64,000 nucleotides of DNA from Limnanthes douglasii subsp. nivea (GCA_036936605.1 JAUPFV010000002.1:339576654-339640653), one strand, 5' to 3'; counted from the stretch's first letter, positions 1-12,292 are shown. A program made the numbers and translations. The notes: generated from the letters alone by a model not told the origin.

Positions 1-871
1 TCTCTAGTAACATCTAATCCTAAGAATAAATAAAGGTTTACCATGTTCTTTAAGGAGAACATAGCATTGACCATGCTTATAAAGCATTGTGGATATTCTG
101 ACACATTGTCGGTGACAATAATGTCATCCACATAGATTAGAACAATTAAGGTGACATCTGGTGTAATAAGAAAGAACATGAAGCTATGAGACTTAGATTT
201 TAGGAACCCCGAACTGATTAGAACAAACCTGAGTTTAGAAAACCACGATTGTGGGGCTTGCTTGAGTCCATAGAGGGCTCGTTATAGCCTGCATGCATTT
301 TGGAGCGTCAAGCGGTCTGTAAACTCTTGTGAATGTGAGATATAAACAACCTTCTATAGATTATCATTTAGGAAACATTGTTGATGTCTAATTGGTGTAT
401 GACCCAAGTCTTAGATACAACAATTGTAAAGATAAGCCTGATTGTAGAGAATTTAATAGTTGGGCAAAAGTTCTCACTAAAGTCAATCCTTAGAGACTGA
501 TGGAATCCTTTGCCAACTAAAATTGCCTTGTATCTTTACAAGAAGCCATCATATCCATATTTCAGTCTATAGACCCACTTGTTTCCTAAAACATTTATAT
601 TTTGGATTCAAAGAGTCAATAACCAATTGTCATTAGACTTTAGAGCCTGAATTTCAACCTGCATTGCTCTAGACCAGATAGGTTCATGGTTAGCTTGTTT
701 AAAACTTGTTGGCTCCTTAGAAAGGTCCAAAAATGTGTTAAGAACGTAAATGTATATGTGTTTAGGCCTGGAGATACCAATCTTGGCCCTCATGCTCATA
801 GGGTGTATGTTTATAGGAGAAACTTGAATGTTAGTGACTTCCAATAATGTGAGAATATAGTTAGTATACAT
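1..871 (-). pseudogene. copia reverse transcriptase fragment
   Basis: Translation of the minus strand gives the usual start of a plant copia RT: HPMSMRAKIGISRPK, then W..AM..EI.AL..N..W, then ALYGLKQAP near 260-285 and the catalytic box YVDDIIVT near 108-135. The enzyme copies element RNA into DNA. At least three in-frame stops and a frameshift lie between the N-terminal open frame (608-871) and the YVDD box, so no active enzyme can be made. The C-terminal part is cut by the window edge. The family call is secure because the motif order matches Ty1/copia RT and not Ty3/gypsy RT. Confidence 0.88.
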
Positions 872-1599
872 TTTTTAGATGATTTGGCTGGATATGACAT
901 TATCAATGTGTAACTATAGATTGGGAGTTGTTTCTTGTGTATGGATTAACAGATTTGACGGATTAGAAGTGGTTATTTATGAATTTGATAATGAGTGACA
1001 CCTAGAGACTAACGGTTGGTAATATGAGTTTGACATGTTTGTGATATATTGTATAATGTTGGCTTAGACAAAAGAACTAGATGAAGGTGTATATGATGTG
1101 GGTGCATAAGACACTAGGGAACTTTGCTCATTCAGCTGAAGCATAGTATGTAGGACTGCATTGCATTGTTTTAGTTTTAGAGTGAACATCACTAGAAAGT
1201 TTGGTAAATGTATTAAACCAGTTTGAATAGTAGTAAGAAACAAATGACTCAGACATAGTTGTCTTTAAATTGTTTCTAGCATATGGGAATTCTTCGTCAC
1301 TCAAGACAACATGTCTAGAGATGAGGAGTATCCTAGTATGAGTAACACATTTGTACCCCTTGTAGGTGGTACAACACTAAAGGAACACACATTTAAGTGA
1401 GTGAAAACTGGAATTATGATGTTGGTAGGGTTTAGTGCAATGATACCAAGCAACAACAAACATCTCAAAGACAATGGTAGACTAAATCATAAGTTGTCTT
1501 CTCTTTTAATACATGGGTAAGTAGTCTATCTATAAGATATGTAGTTGTGCTAAAGACATCGTACTAATATGAGAAACATAGTTGAGATGCAGCCAAAAG

Positions 1600-2685
1600 G
1601 GTGAGGTTAGTCTCAACAATATGCATGTATCTTCTATCAGTGCTGCCATTTTGGGCAGAAGTCTGCGGATTTAACATTCTTAGGTAAATACCACATCTCT
1701 TAGTAAATGGTAAGAAAACTTTACATTCTCTTCCTTCATAAATTTTTAGGACTTTGATTTATTTTTCAAATTGAATTTCAACAAATGTTTTCAATTCTAG
1801 GAAGATAGGCAAGACATCATAATGCAGCGGAATAACAAAAAGAAAGAACGATAGATGAAACTCTAATCCCAAGGTAATATGATAGACAAAATCATGTCTA
1901 GCATTTAAATACTAAAACTCTTTTTGAGTGATAAAAAGAATATTATTTCAAAAAATGTTTAAATTAAGGTATATGAGGCTTTATATAAAAGCAATTCAAA
2001 ACCTTAAATTATAATAGAAGGAAATAAAATAAATGTTTTAAAATACAATCAAATATAATCTTGATACAATTAGATTTCATTTGAATAATATAAAATATTT
2101 GAATAAAATAAAAAAAAATAGTTTTCTCTAGGCTTCTAAGCTACATAACATCACCTTTTTGTTCTGGAGATACACCAACAAAAATATACTGAAATCATTT
2201 GGAAATATAATGAATACTACTGGTTTGTGTAGAAGTTGGTCCCCACATACCATAATGGATAAGACCGTTAGTGTTTAAAGCATGTAAATTATAGGTAGGA
2301 AATGGTAATATATGTCATTTCCCCAACTAACAAAACTCACAAATGAAAGTAGTTATTGATAAAGGAAAACATTATATATATATATATATATAATGAAATT
2401 TAGATTAAAGAATGAGAGGTAGATAGCATGACCTCACATTTCATTGTTTTGGTACAAGAAAGCTTATAAAAGTGATAGTTTAAAATTGAGAGCCCTATGA
2501 GACTCATCCACAACCTTGATAATGTAATACAGACCCTTCATAACCTTCTCTTGTAGAAGAACCTTCCATGTTGACAAAGTACACATCTTTAAAAAATTAA
2601 ACACAAACTTTATATTGGGAAGTAAGCTTAGATATAGAGATAATGCTTTTTGAATTGTAGAGTTACCATCATGTTTAATCAACAA
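1600..2685 (-). pseudogene. copia integrase and GAG-pre-integrase remnants
   Basis: Around 1615-1660 the minus strand reads AQNGSTDRRYMHI, which fits the P-Q-Q-N-G-x-x-E-R-x-x-R-H-I region of copia integrases, although the catalytic Glu position reads Asp. At 2464-2685 a 73-residue open frame contains PNIKFVFNFLK and a later GLYYI, resembling the GAG-pre-integrase domain (leader of the integrase zinc-binding region). The stretch between them is too decayed to read. The position between RT (left) and primer-binding site (right) is what the family requires. Confidence 0.6.
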
Positions 2686-3310
2686 TTTTTAGTCATTTTT
2701 AACATAGACGAAACATTTCATCCACAATCCATTTTAGGTTTTATGAGACTAGGGTTGTGTGTTTATAATGAGTGGCTCATAAGTCTGTATACCATCTATT
2801 TTTATTATTTGAGTCTTGATTCACGAGAAAGAAATCTGAATATGACCTCTATTGTTACTATGCAAACAGCGGCCCAAAATAATTTGGACCATCTCTAAGT
2901 TAGTGCATGGGAGCATGCTTGGGAGTACATGCCTACTCTTCCTATATATGTATATATTCCTCTTTCTCTATAGCTCCATTAGAGCATCTTGAAATCCTTC
3001 TAATGACTTATGCTCGAATAGATTTACAACTATTTTAGGATTAACGGTGCTACATAACCATTGAAGCACCAACTAGTCTTTGGATTGTTAGTCTTTATAG
3101 CCATATATTTCTACCAGAGTGTCATTTGATTCAAGTAGAACCTATAGGGGATATAGAGTGTCTCTTAAAATATGAACAAGATAATCATGGCTTTAATTTG
3201 ACTGTCCTAACTCATTATTTGTGTTTTGTTGCTTGTAAAATGACTCATATACAAGACAACGGGAAGGTGTAGTGTCTGAGGCAGAGATGAAGAGCATACA
3301 TTTTCCATTG

Positions 3311-3326
3311 AGTAGCTCTGATCCAA
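3311..3326 (-). other. copia primer-binding site remnant (initiator Met tRNA type)
   Basis: The reverse complement reads TTGGATCAGAGCTACT, one base short of the TGGTATCAGAGC site complementary to initiator tRNA-Met that most plant copia elements use. It lies where minus-strand DNA synthesis of the copia remnant 1-3326 would start. The duplication breakpoint (3309/3310) lies directly beside it, and the site recurs at 11429-11444. Confidence 0.55.
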
Positions 3327-3406
3327 GTTGGGATATAAAAAAAAGATGGAAAAGATAAAAATTGAGGTTTTTATGATTTTAATCTATTATTTTATGTATT
3401 ATATAT

Positions 3407-4170
3407 TGTGAGACACATGTACTTTAAAAGTACATGTCTTTGTATACGATGTATTATTTTGCAAATATAATTTGCCCAAATGCATATCCGAAAGTAATAC
3501 TAAATGCACATTATATTCACAGTTGTGTGACTTATGTGTCACATATAATATATGTGCCAAGTAATTAGATAAGCTTAATCATGTGGGCTTTGAATCATAT
3601 GGGGAAATAATATTTGTCACTGTGGCAAGAACAAACATGCATTTGTTTGAAGGGTTATATTTTTTTGGAAATTTACATTCCCGATCTAATGTAATATTTC
3701 TATGATTTATTTAGAACCTATAAATATGTTAGAGAGCTAAGAGATGATGACACAACTTCTAATCCTCGTTAAATCTCTAAAGCTAAATATGTTTCTCATT
3801 TGTCACAATCAAGTTAATATGATTTTTTTTATTTTATTTTTTTGTATCGAAAATCAAAATACCTATTATATTTAAAAAATTCTATGAAAAATCTAGATAA
3901 TCAAATAATTAAAAAAATTAATTTTTTTTTATATAATACTTTCATAAATCTCTAATTTAGATATATTTTTCTAACATAATTTTTATAATGTTCTTTAAAT
4001 TTTTGTTTCTTTTATATTATATACCTAATACATGTTAATGTTTTTACATTATATACCTAATACATGTTAATGGTTGTAAATAAATCCATGTAATTATACT
4101 AAAAAATATAAAAATACAGAAATAATATTACATACAAAGATTTATCGAAAACTCTCTTCCTCTTGATTTT
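3407..4170 (+). repeat. probable copia LTR (unit 1)
   Basis: An AT-rich segment starting TGTGAGACACATG, with a near-perfect hairpin (ACATGTACTT / AAGTACATGT, 3417-3439), a TATA-like box CCTATAAATATG near 3720, and TATTAGAGCCATG directly after it, resembling a copia primer-binding site lacking one base. The LTR call rests on this order. The exact ends are uncertain and no partner LTR is seen. The second copy is at 11525-12288. Confidence 0.4.
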
Positions 4171-4174
4171 GTAT

Positions 4175-4790
4175 TAGAGCCATGTCAAACCTTCAGTCGT
4201 CAGCTAAGAATTACCAACACTGAGCTTTGACTCTATGAGATCAGCAAGCCTGCCCACTGGCTCATATATGAGTATAAAAGAAAGTGGAATTCAACCCAGT
4301 CAACACCTTTAAAAATATAATACTATCGATGAATAGTTTTTCGTATGGAAACCATGGTTCTACCCATGATAAAGGGGAAAATCTTGTAGGTTTAATAACA
4401 AGGAATGAGCCATACCCTTCTAAGCTAATTTTTTTTATTCAACAAGCAATATAGCAGATAATTTAGACTATAAATATTAGATTTTTAAGGACCAACTCTC
4501 CTTGGGTGACTCTACAACACTATGAGCCTTGAGATAACACTCAACTAACGAAGTAAAATCATCTAATACCCTATAGGATGCTGCCACAATGTTGTCTCGT
4601 TCATAAACTAACGCGAAAACTACATACTACAAGGGTATAGTCCCTCAACCAAATGGAATGTATCTATGATAACTTAGTCCTAGATGGGTGCTCGATTTCT
4701 ATTGAGGACTTAGAGGACTTAGTAACATAAGTATTAGTGGGATTTGATTATGAGTGAACTCTAAGGAGTTGCTAATTCTGTTGGACTTAT
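4175..4790 (+). pseudogene. copia gag-like remnant (unit 1)
   Basis: Downstream of the LTR-like segment, plus-strand frames give a heavily broken reading. Near 4670-4745 it resembles the end of a copia gag (UBN2-type) domain, the D-E-L-x-x-x-G-x-x-I-S-x-E-D-L-V-x-x-V-L-x-G-L pattern: DNLVLDGCSISIEDLEDLV is followed after a stop by VLVGFDYE. Stops and frame changes make it non-functional. It abuts gypsy gag sequence from about 4830, an old junction now included in both duplicate units. The minus-strand open frame at 4699-4908 is a shadow. Confidence 0.35.
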
Positions 4791-4829
4791 AAACCCTTAT
4801 GTTAACAATTAAGAGTGAGATAAAACAAT

Positions 4830-6530
4830 TAACAATCTTACAAAGTTCAGCAGCTAACCTAAATCTAATATCTAGAGCTTTAATATCTGAAAGAGAAGTT
4901 TGAAGCATCTGTACTCCATTTTACTGATAATCTTGGTGAAAATGAGCAGTCTACAACGACTCATGTCAGCTCTTCGGAAACACATTAGTTTAAACGAGTT
5001 GTGAGCACGACATCAAAGTCTTCAAATAGTTCATCCAATGATTCAGACCATAAAGAATCATTCTCATCCAACAGTTATGAATGTTTTCTAAAGAATTAAT
5101 TAAGATTGTCCAACAACATTCAAGAAAAAGGGATAGACAGGGCATAATTAAAGAGTATCAAGGAAAAATAAAGGGTTCAGCCGATCACCACATTGACCGT
5201 TTGTTGATCGATCCATTTGCCTTTTAGTATGAAATATGTATTTTTGCTACTTCCAACGAAGATACTGTATTTAGCTGTAGCCAAAATTGGAGACAATTAC
5301 CTTTGTTTTCGAAAATCCTCTCCGGACATCTTCCCAAACGATTTGACAGTTCCAAGATGGAGAAGTATAATGGAAGCAAAGATCCGGACAATCATCTCAA
5401 ATAATTTAAAAACTTAATGGTGAATTTTGATGATCATGACAAGTTGCTACGCCGAGCCTTCTCACAAACCTTTTAGAAAATTCCATTATGTGGTACAACA
5501 GTCTCCCCTATGGGGTCTATAAAGAATTTTGACATATTCTGGGTAGCATTCCGGAGGCAATTTGTAGGAAGCAAGGAGCTTAAGGGGAATGGTGATACTT
5601 TTATCCCTTATTCCGAAGAGTCAAATGAATATTTGAAGGAATATATTAGTAGGGTTGTGAACACGAAGATTGAGCTAGCTGATTATTTTGAACAACTTGA
5701 ATCTGGGTAATTTGGCCGACTTAGTAACCCGGAAAAAAAACGATTCCTTTTGGGGCTGTTAAATCAAGTTGGAAAACAGATAACTGTTGAAGAAAATAAG
5801 AACTCTAGAGTGCCTCTTCAAACCAGATACACAACTACGGTATCAATTCCACTAGCAACAACTTAATTCGGTTACAAATTAAAGGAAACTGGACAGGGAT
5901 CACTTCGGCCAAAGCATAATCAGTCCAATCAAAACTAACAAGTTAGAAGTAAAAGGGTTCCATGGGTTCAGCCTGAATGATTTGTTGAGTTGGGAGAGAG
6001 TGTAGCAACAATTTATGACAATACTAAAAATAATGTGCAGTTTAGAAGGCCAACCACATTGCAGTCCACTAGAGAAACCAGAAGTACTCGTTTCTACAAG
6101 TATCATAATGACGTGGGTCATGACATGCATTATTGTATAGCGTTGAAGCAAGATGTACAAAATCTCATTAAGAGAGGGAAATTAAGCGATTTTGTTAAAA
6201 AAATAAGGGAGAAACAGACAGGATAATTCACAATCCAATGCCAATGCTCCTCGAACGACTTCTTCGACAGTCCCAGGAACATCCAGACAGGAAGATACCA
6301 AGATGATTGTTAAAATATTTGATGTTCACTCTCAATACCTTGTCCCAATCCAGATCAGATCAAGTGAAGTGATAGTGGATAAATCTACTATATTTTCTGA
6401 TTTGGTGAATGTTTTTGAATTATTAACCATATCTGGGGGGGATACCGTGACAGCACCCTCAAGCTGTTCAAGAAATATTCATGTCAACACCTTGACTAAT
6501 TAGTTGGAAGGAAGAATGTCCAAATATTTG
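4830..6530 (+). pseudogene. gypsy element A1 gag remnant
   Basis: Comparable to gag of element B: the stretch after KEKFEASVLHFTDN aligns with KEKPKVSALHHTDN of B, followed by a Ser-rich segment. The capsid-like Retrotrans_gag domain is at 5510-5710 (DIFWVAFRRQFVGSKE, then YLKEYISRVVNTK). A C-terminal segment with a zinc-knuckle-like YHNDVGHDMHYC and a following LIKRGKL is at 5990-6226; the first Cys of the usual motif reads Tyr. Gag would form the particle and bind element RNA. Many stops and at least two frameshifts break it. The N-terminus is missing because the copia remnant lies immediately upstream. Confidence 0.8.
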
Positions 6531-7060
6531 TACCAAACCCAGCTTATTTCATAGTCTTTGATGAAGACAACTTAAGAGATATTGTGGGGCCACATGAAGA
6601 TGTTGTGGTGATAGGGGCATCAATTGGGGGTACGGACATACGTTGAATCTTGATTGATACTAGTAGTTCGACAAACGTGTTATTTCTGAACACTTATAGG
6701 TAGATGAATAATCCCTCGGTTATTCAGAGATCAAACAGAACTATTGCGGGATTTAGGGGGAGTTCGGCTGATGTCATTAGTGAGTTTGAAAAGGAAGTAG
6801 TCTTGGGTAAATGACCTTTTAAAAAAAATGGTAAATGCATTATTCGTTGTAGCTGACTGCCCAACATCCTAGAATTTTATATTTGGAATATCTTGGATTT
6901 TTAGGATGCATGATATGGCCTTTACTATCCATCAATGTTTAAAATATGTTGTGGGTGTAAATCTGGGTGTAGTCCAGAGCAGCCAGAAAGTGGCTATAGA
7001 ATACTATGTAACGGCTCTTCCCTCAAAGTCATTAGTGACAGTCAAGGCTGATAAGGAATA
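6531..7060 (+). pseudogene. gypsy element A1 protease remnant
   Basis: Retropepsin-like region: EDVVVIGAS, then a stop, then ILIDTSSSTNVLF. The catalytic Asp-Thr-Gly has become Asp-Thr-Ser (about 6655-6670), which by itself would abolish activity, and several stops follow. In B and D the same site still reads DTGSSA. The protease would cut the gag-pol precursor. Continuing sequence (SNRTIAGFRGSSADVI...) aligns with B, confirming the assignment. Confidence 0.75.
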
Positions 7061-7329
7061 ACAACTATTGGAGCCTTCCATCGATAGAAATGAAATAGAT
7101 TATCTGAGAGAGGCTCCTAGTGCTATAATACCATATAAGAAGTTAATATCCAATCTCGAGCAGAAGGAAAAAATGTTAGGATTGATACTAAGTTACCATT
7201 AAGTTTGAAACAAATGTTATTATCTTTCTTGTCTAACAATCTACATGTGTTTTCATGATGTAACTGGGGTATCAGCCAAAATGATCTGCCACAAATTATC
7301 AGTCTGATCTGATGATGAATCGATAGTAC

Positions 7330-8000
7330 AAAGAAAAAAGACCTTTTCCAAAGAAAAAGTCAATGTGATAGTACAAGAAGTTGATCGGTCAACCAAGTTA
7401 GGCCATATTAAAGAATCTTAATACCCCTTGTGGATAGCTAATCCTGTTTTAGTCAAGAAAAAGAATGGAAATGGCGCATGTGTATTGACTTCACTAATCT
7501 TAAAAGAAAATGTCATAAAGATCATTTTCTAGTATCTCGAATAGATCAGTTGGTGGATCCTACATTGGATAACAAGTTGTTATCCTTTATTGATGCATTT
7601 ACGTTGTATAATCAAATACAGGTATATCTGAACGAAAAAGGATCATACTCATTTTATTACTGACAGAGGGCTTCATTTCTATAAAGTGATGTCATTTGGG
7701 TTGAAGAATGTTGGAGCTACCTATCAGCGATTGATAAACAAAATATTTGCTAGCCAGATTGGCAAGAATATGGAAGTATATATAGATGATATGATGGTGA
7801 AAAGCCTTGAGGAGGAAGAACAAATATATAATCTTGAAGAAACTTTTTTTAACCTAGAAGCCATCAACCTAAAATTAACTCGAGAGAAATGTATTTTTGG
7901 GGTCCGATGTTGCAACTTTCTACGATATGTAATAAGTGTGAAAGGGATATAGGTCGATCAGGATCAGTTAAATGCTTTATTGGATATGGATCTTCCTCAA
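7330..8000 (+). pseudogene. gypsy element A1 reverse transcriptase remnant
   Basis: Ty3-type RT in pieces: MCIDFTNLKRKCHKDHF at 7478 (R-x-C-x-D-[FY]-x-x-L-N motif, with Asn to Lys), FGLKNVGATYQRL near 7692, and the catalytic YIDDMMVK near 7775-7800 in an 88-residue open frame (7686-7952). A frameshift separates the 7478-7663 and 7686-7952 frames. The palm-domain YIDD is retained, but stops elsewhere (for example after the frame ends at 7952) make it inactive. Confidence 0.85.
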
Positions 8001-8004
8001 AGTA

Positions 8005-8955
8005 CTAAATAATTCCATAGACTGACTGGATGGTTGGCTACACTGAATAGGTTTATTTCAAGATCATAGACAAGTGTGCTCAATTGTTTCAAGTTTTGAG
8101 GATTGTTAAAGATTTTCTTGGTGTCCACAATGTGATCAAGAATTTCTTGAAATTAAAAATAATTTGTCTTCACCCAATATGTTGTTCAAATCTATCCAGT
8201 ATGAGAAACTTTATATGTACTTAGATGTATCAGAGTATGCCATAACTGCTGTATTAGTAAGGGAAGTAGATAATTACCCCCATCTGGTGTATTACATCAG
8301 CAAGAGTTTGCTAAAAGCATAACATAGGTATTTAAAATTAGAAAAAAATTAGCCTTTGCGCTGCTAATAGCAGCTTGAAACATAAGGCTATACTTTCAAG
8401 CACATTCGATTACAGTTCGAATATCTTTTCCCTCAAAGAGTGTTCTACCAAAAGTTGATATATCGGGTAGAATGACTAAGTGGTTAGTTGATCTTGGAGA
8501 CTATGATATTTATATTGCGCCTCGGACCGCGGTCAAGGCTCAAGGTATAGTTGATTTCTTAGTGGAGTTTTATACTGAAAGGCCTTATGAACAAGAACAA
8601 GAAAACAAGTCTAAGAAAGAGTGGATAATCCGAAAAATAGTGGGTCTAGTATGGTGGAATGTGGGGTTGGAATTTGTTTAACTTCCCCTTATGGTGATAT
8701 TATGTATCAGGCTGTATGTTTTAGTTTCAGGGCATCCAATAACGAATCATAATATGAAGTGGTCATTACTGGGTTAAGACTAGCTCAAATATGTGGAGCA
8801 AAAATGGTCTCGTTTGTAAGTAACTCACATTTACTTATTAAGCAAGCTCAAAGTTATCTGAAATTAAAAAAAATGAGTTAATAAAGTATATGCAATTACT
8901 AAGGGAAGTTTCCATAAGTTTTATAAAAAAATCAGTTAATACCCATGGATTCTTA
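8005..8955 (+). pseudogene. gypsy element A1 dual RNase H remnants
   Basis: Two successive RNase H regions. The first, about 8010-8620, is the Ty3-type domain next to RT (YLDVSEYAITAVLVRE, then LVYYISKSL). The second, about 8640-8955, is an RVT_3-like domain that aligns with the TDGGSST-containing domain of B but is badly broken here. A second RNase H downstream of the first is characteristic of the Tat lineage of plant gypsy elements. The open frame 8472-8681 bridges the two. Multiple stops. Confidence 0.7.
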
Positions 8956-10280
8956 TGCAAGAATGTCGCTCCATAAGTTCAGTTCAAAGAAAAGAGGATG
9001 AATCTGAACAAAGTATGAATATATCTGGCACACAATCCAAAGATTGGAGGTATGAAATACACCAGTTTATTTTCGATGGAGTTTTACCTTTAGATAAAGT
9101 CTTAGCTAAAAGGATCAAGCACATGGCTCGTGGTTTTTTGGTGTTAAGGGAAATTATTTATAAAAAGTCTTTCAACGGCCTCTCTTACGTTGCCTAGGTT
9201 TTCAGGAATCCCAAAGTGATCTATCTGACTTTCACGATGGAGAGGGATCAACACATTGTGGTTATAAGGCCTTAATCAGAAGAGTTTTGTTAGCAGGATA
9301 CTACTGGCCTACTATAATGGCAAATTCCAAAGATATGGTCAGGAGATGTGATCCTTGCCAGAGATATGGGAATGAAATCCATACGCCGACATTTCCTATG
9401 GAGTCAATATCTGAACCTATACCATTTGATAGATGGGGTTTGGACTTAGTTGGACCTCTTCCCATGGCATCCCGAGGTTATCGAACGATAATAGTGGCAA
9501 TAGACTATTTCTATAAATGGATAAAAGCTGCCCCACTGGTTAGAACCACTTCTAAAGGGGTCATAAATTTATCATCTCCAACATATGTTGCCAATTTGGA
9601 ATCCCCCGGCGAATCACCACTGCCAATGGGCCACAATTTGGCAATAAAGATATGGAGAAGTTTTGCACTTCCATAAGAATTTAACATTGTTTCTCTTCTC
9701 CTTTCCACCCTCAGGCTAATGGTCAGGTTGAAGTTGCTAATCCGACAATTTTAACAGGGTTGAAAAAGAATCAAGAAAAAGCTGGAGGAAAATGGTCGAG
9801 TTATTTGCAAGAAGTATTGTGGGCCTAGCGAACTACTCCACGAACGACCACCCAAGAGTCTCTTTTTGCCCTTGTTTAAGTGATGGATGCAATCACACCT
9901 ATAGAATCTACTTTTCCCTCATTCAGGATAAAAAACTGTTCCAACTAGGCTAATAAAATGGTTGTAAGGAATCAGTTGGATCTTATCGAAGAAAGAAGAG
10001 TGAAGACATATTTAAGAACACCGCATTATCAGGGTTTAATGAGAAGTAGGTTTGCATACAAAGTAAAATATAAGAGATTTCAATTAGGGGACAGAGTGTT
10101 AAGAAAAGTATTTTTGCATACCAAAGAGAAACCATTCAGAACCTGGCTCTGAATTGGGAAGGTTCATTCATGGTGTGTGAAAGGATCAAGCAAGGAGCAT
10201 ACAGACTTCAAGACAAAGAAGGGAATATGTTGAAGCACCCATAGAACGTTGAGCATCTCAGGTTTTACTTAGAATGAAAT
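8956..10280 (+). pseudogene. gypsy element A1 integrase remnant
   Basis: Order seen: an N-terminal segment (80 residues, 8955-9197); an H2C2 zinc-binding region near 9250-9370 ending RRCDPCQRYGNE; the catalytic core starting RWGLDLVGPLP (first Asp, about 9445-9460) with FYKWIKAAP; a frameshift near 9560; then PQANGQVE remnants in other frames; and a C-terminal domain (9958-10152) containing FQLGDRVLRKVFLHTKEK, the conserved GDxVLR motif of plant gypsy integrases. Integrase would insert element DNA into the chromosome. It is dead through frameshifts and stops. Confidence 0.85.
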
Positions 10281-10810
10281 GAACATGTAAATATATTTTT
10301 TTTATCATAATTCAATGTAAATATTTGGGGGCATAGTCTTTCCTACCCTACTGGCGCTGGGAAGTTTTAACGAGGTGTCCAGTTTTAAATAATTGTTATC
10401 TTATGCTCTTTTCGAAGGTTTTGGCGAGTACGAGGAGATTGGATAAATTAAATATCTATTAAACACCTTCATCAATCAAATGAAGTATCTTTGAAGTGAT
10501 CAGATTATCAAACACTTTTGTCCTTCAAATGAAATATATTTTTAAGTGATTTAATGAATTAAACGCTCATTAAAAAAGTCGGAAAAATTAAATTTTGATT
10601 AAATACTAGACTTAAGAAGAGAAAGAAATATATATGAAGGGAAAATGAACATTAAACATTGATCAGAATATATCCGATCTATTATCACACAAAATTTCTT
10701 GGTCATCCAAGGACTTTGGTTCATAAAACCAAGTTTGAAAGGAAATAACAGAATGCCTTGGCCATCCAAAGACTTTAGTCTTAAACATAAAGGGTAAATA
10801 CAATAAATTT
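10281..10810 (+). other. A1 3' non-coding region with conserved block and hairpin pair
   Basis: No gene on the plus strand. Just after the integrase end lies the block common to elements A-D: a GGGGGCATA-like sequence, TCTTTCCTACCCT, then GTTTTAACGAGGTGTC (10326-10380). At 10696-10712 and 10756-10771 are two copies of a CCTTGG-CCAT-CCAAGG type hairpin. Seen from the minus strand these lie just after the antisense gene. The second copy is at 18399-18928. Confidence 0.6.
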
Positions 10811-11419
10811 AGGTCTCGTTCCCTTTGGTTTTTTCCTTACCATCATCTTTTTTGGGACTCTTGGCATTGGTGCTTGAGGTTTCATCGGTCCCTCGTCAGA
10901 ATCACTCTTACTTGATTAAGAATAACCATGTTTATCACTATCTGGCATGGTATGAAAATGTATCTCATCATATGGTACGAACTTCCACAAAAGTCTAAGG
11001 TTCTTGTTTGGAAAACTCTCATGAAATAGGAAAAACATATAAGATTTGATACCTCATCTCTTGTTTCCAAAGAATCCACAACAGCATACTTCTCTATTGC
11101 TGCAGTTATATCTTGAGCTTGGTTCTTCTTTGGAGAAATATTTTCTTCTTCTTTGTTTTTAAGAAGTTTATTTAACTTCTTTTTCTCTTTGGATAAGGTA
11201 TTGATAGTGCTTGCACTGATGGTTTATTGTTCCTTCAAAGACTTGATCTTATTAGAGGTGGTAGTTTCCATTTCAGAATACTTAGTCTGGATGGCCTCTT
11301 GGACAGCCTTAGATTGACGCAGTTTGGTTCTTTGTTCACCTTTCTCTTTACTTAAAGCCTCCTTTTATTGTTCAGACAAAAGAGAATCCTTTATGGTTTA
11401 TTTGTCTGTGGTAAGAGAA
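10781..11419 (-). pseudogene. A1 antisense gene, C-terminal fragment
   Basis: The minus strand carries the C-terminal portion of the antisense gene described in full for A2, B and C: a Lys/Glu-rich, coiled-coil-like region (about 11110-11419) and the conserved end containing KFVPYDEIHFHTMPDSDKH (about 10925-10990). The fragment stops at the duplication junction (11419), so the Transposase_28-like domain and the start are missing. Only the A2 copy (18899-21662) retains the rest of the gene. It carries frame breaks in addition to the truncation. Confidence 0.6.
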
Positions 11420-11524
11420 TCCTTTATGAGTAGCTCTGATCCAAGTTGGGATATAAAAAAAAGATGGAAAAGATAAAAATTGAGGTTTTTATGATTTTAA
11501 TCTATTATTTTATGTATTATATAT

Positions 11525-12288
11525 TGTGAGACACATGTACTTTAAAAGTACATGTCTTTGTATACGATGTATTATTTTGCAAATATAATTTGCCCAAATG
11601 CATATCCGAAAGTAATACTAAATGCACATTATATTCACAGTTGTGTGACTTATGTGTCACATATAATATATGTGCCAAGTAATTAGATAAGCTTAATCAT
11701 GTGGGCTTTGAATCATATGGGGAAATAATATTTGTCACTGTGGCAAGAACAAACATGCATTTGTTTGAAGGGTTATATTTTTTTGGAAATTTACATTCCC
11801 GATCTAATGTAATATTTCTATGATTTATTTAGAACCTATAAATATGTTAGAGAGCTAAGAGATGATGACACAACTTCTAATCCTCGTTAAATCTCTAAAG
11901 CTAAATATGTTTCTCATTTGTCACAATCAAGTTAATATGATTTTTTTTATTTTATTTTTTTGTATCGAAAATCAAAATACCTATTATATTTAAAAAATTC
12001 TATGAAAAATCTAGATAATCAAATAATTAAAAAAAATTAATTTTTTTTATATAATACTTTCATAAATCTCTAATTTAGATATATTTTTCTAACATAATTT
12101 TTATAATGTTCTTTAAATTTTTGTTTCTTTTATATTATATACCTAATACATGTTAATGTTTTTACATTATATACCTAATACATGTTAATGGTTGTAAATA
12201 AATCCATGTAATTATACTAAAAAATATAAAAATACAGAAATAATATTACATACAAAGATTTATCGAAAACTCTCTTCCTCTTGATTTT
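11525..12288 (+). repeat. probable copia LTR (unit 2)
   Basis: Duplicate of 3407-4170 inside the second 8.1-kb unit. It differs only in homopolymer lengths (A7/T9 becomes A8/T8 near 12030). Same reasoning and same uncertainty. Confidence 0.4.
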
Positions 12289-12292
12289 GTAT

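Larger units (their letters stand above)
1..3326 (-). mobile_element. Ty1/copia retrotransposon remnant, 3' end beyond window
   Basis: On the minus strand the order, read right to left, is a primer-binding site (3311-3326), a GAG-pre-integrase-like stretch (2464-2685), an integrase piece (about 1600-1665) and reverse transcriptase (871 to 1). That is the Ty1/copia order, integrase before RT. Stops and frameshifts are scattered throughout, so it is a dead copy. The rest of RT and the RNase H lie left of base 1. Stretches between the named domains (about 900-1600 and 1700-2460) hold no readable domain but fit decayed polyprotein. A TA microsatellite sits at 2371-2393. The right edge coincides with the breakpoint of the tandem duplication that follows. 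Confidence 0.85.
3309..11426 (+). repeat. tandem duplication, first 8,118-bp unit
   Basis: The sequence from 3309 recurs from 11427 with a constant offset of 8118. Reading both copies I found six substitutions (4692 T/C, 5444 T/C, 5926 C/T, 6216 G/A, 7628 C/T, 7901 G/A) and two compensating homopolymer changes near 3910-3930, so identity is about 99.9%. The unit holds copia LTR and gag remnants and element A from gag to the distal part of its antisense gene. It is not bounded by LTRs, so it is a segmental tandem duplication and not a transposition product. Bases 11420-11426 are a short filler at the junction. Confidence 0.97.

Noticed and set aside
4699..4908. 69-codon minus-strand frame, present twice (also 12817-13026)
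   Set aside because: No motif. Its duplication only reflects the 8.1-kb tandem repeat, and the plus strand reads as gag remnants.
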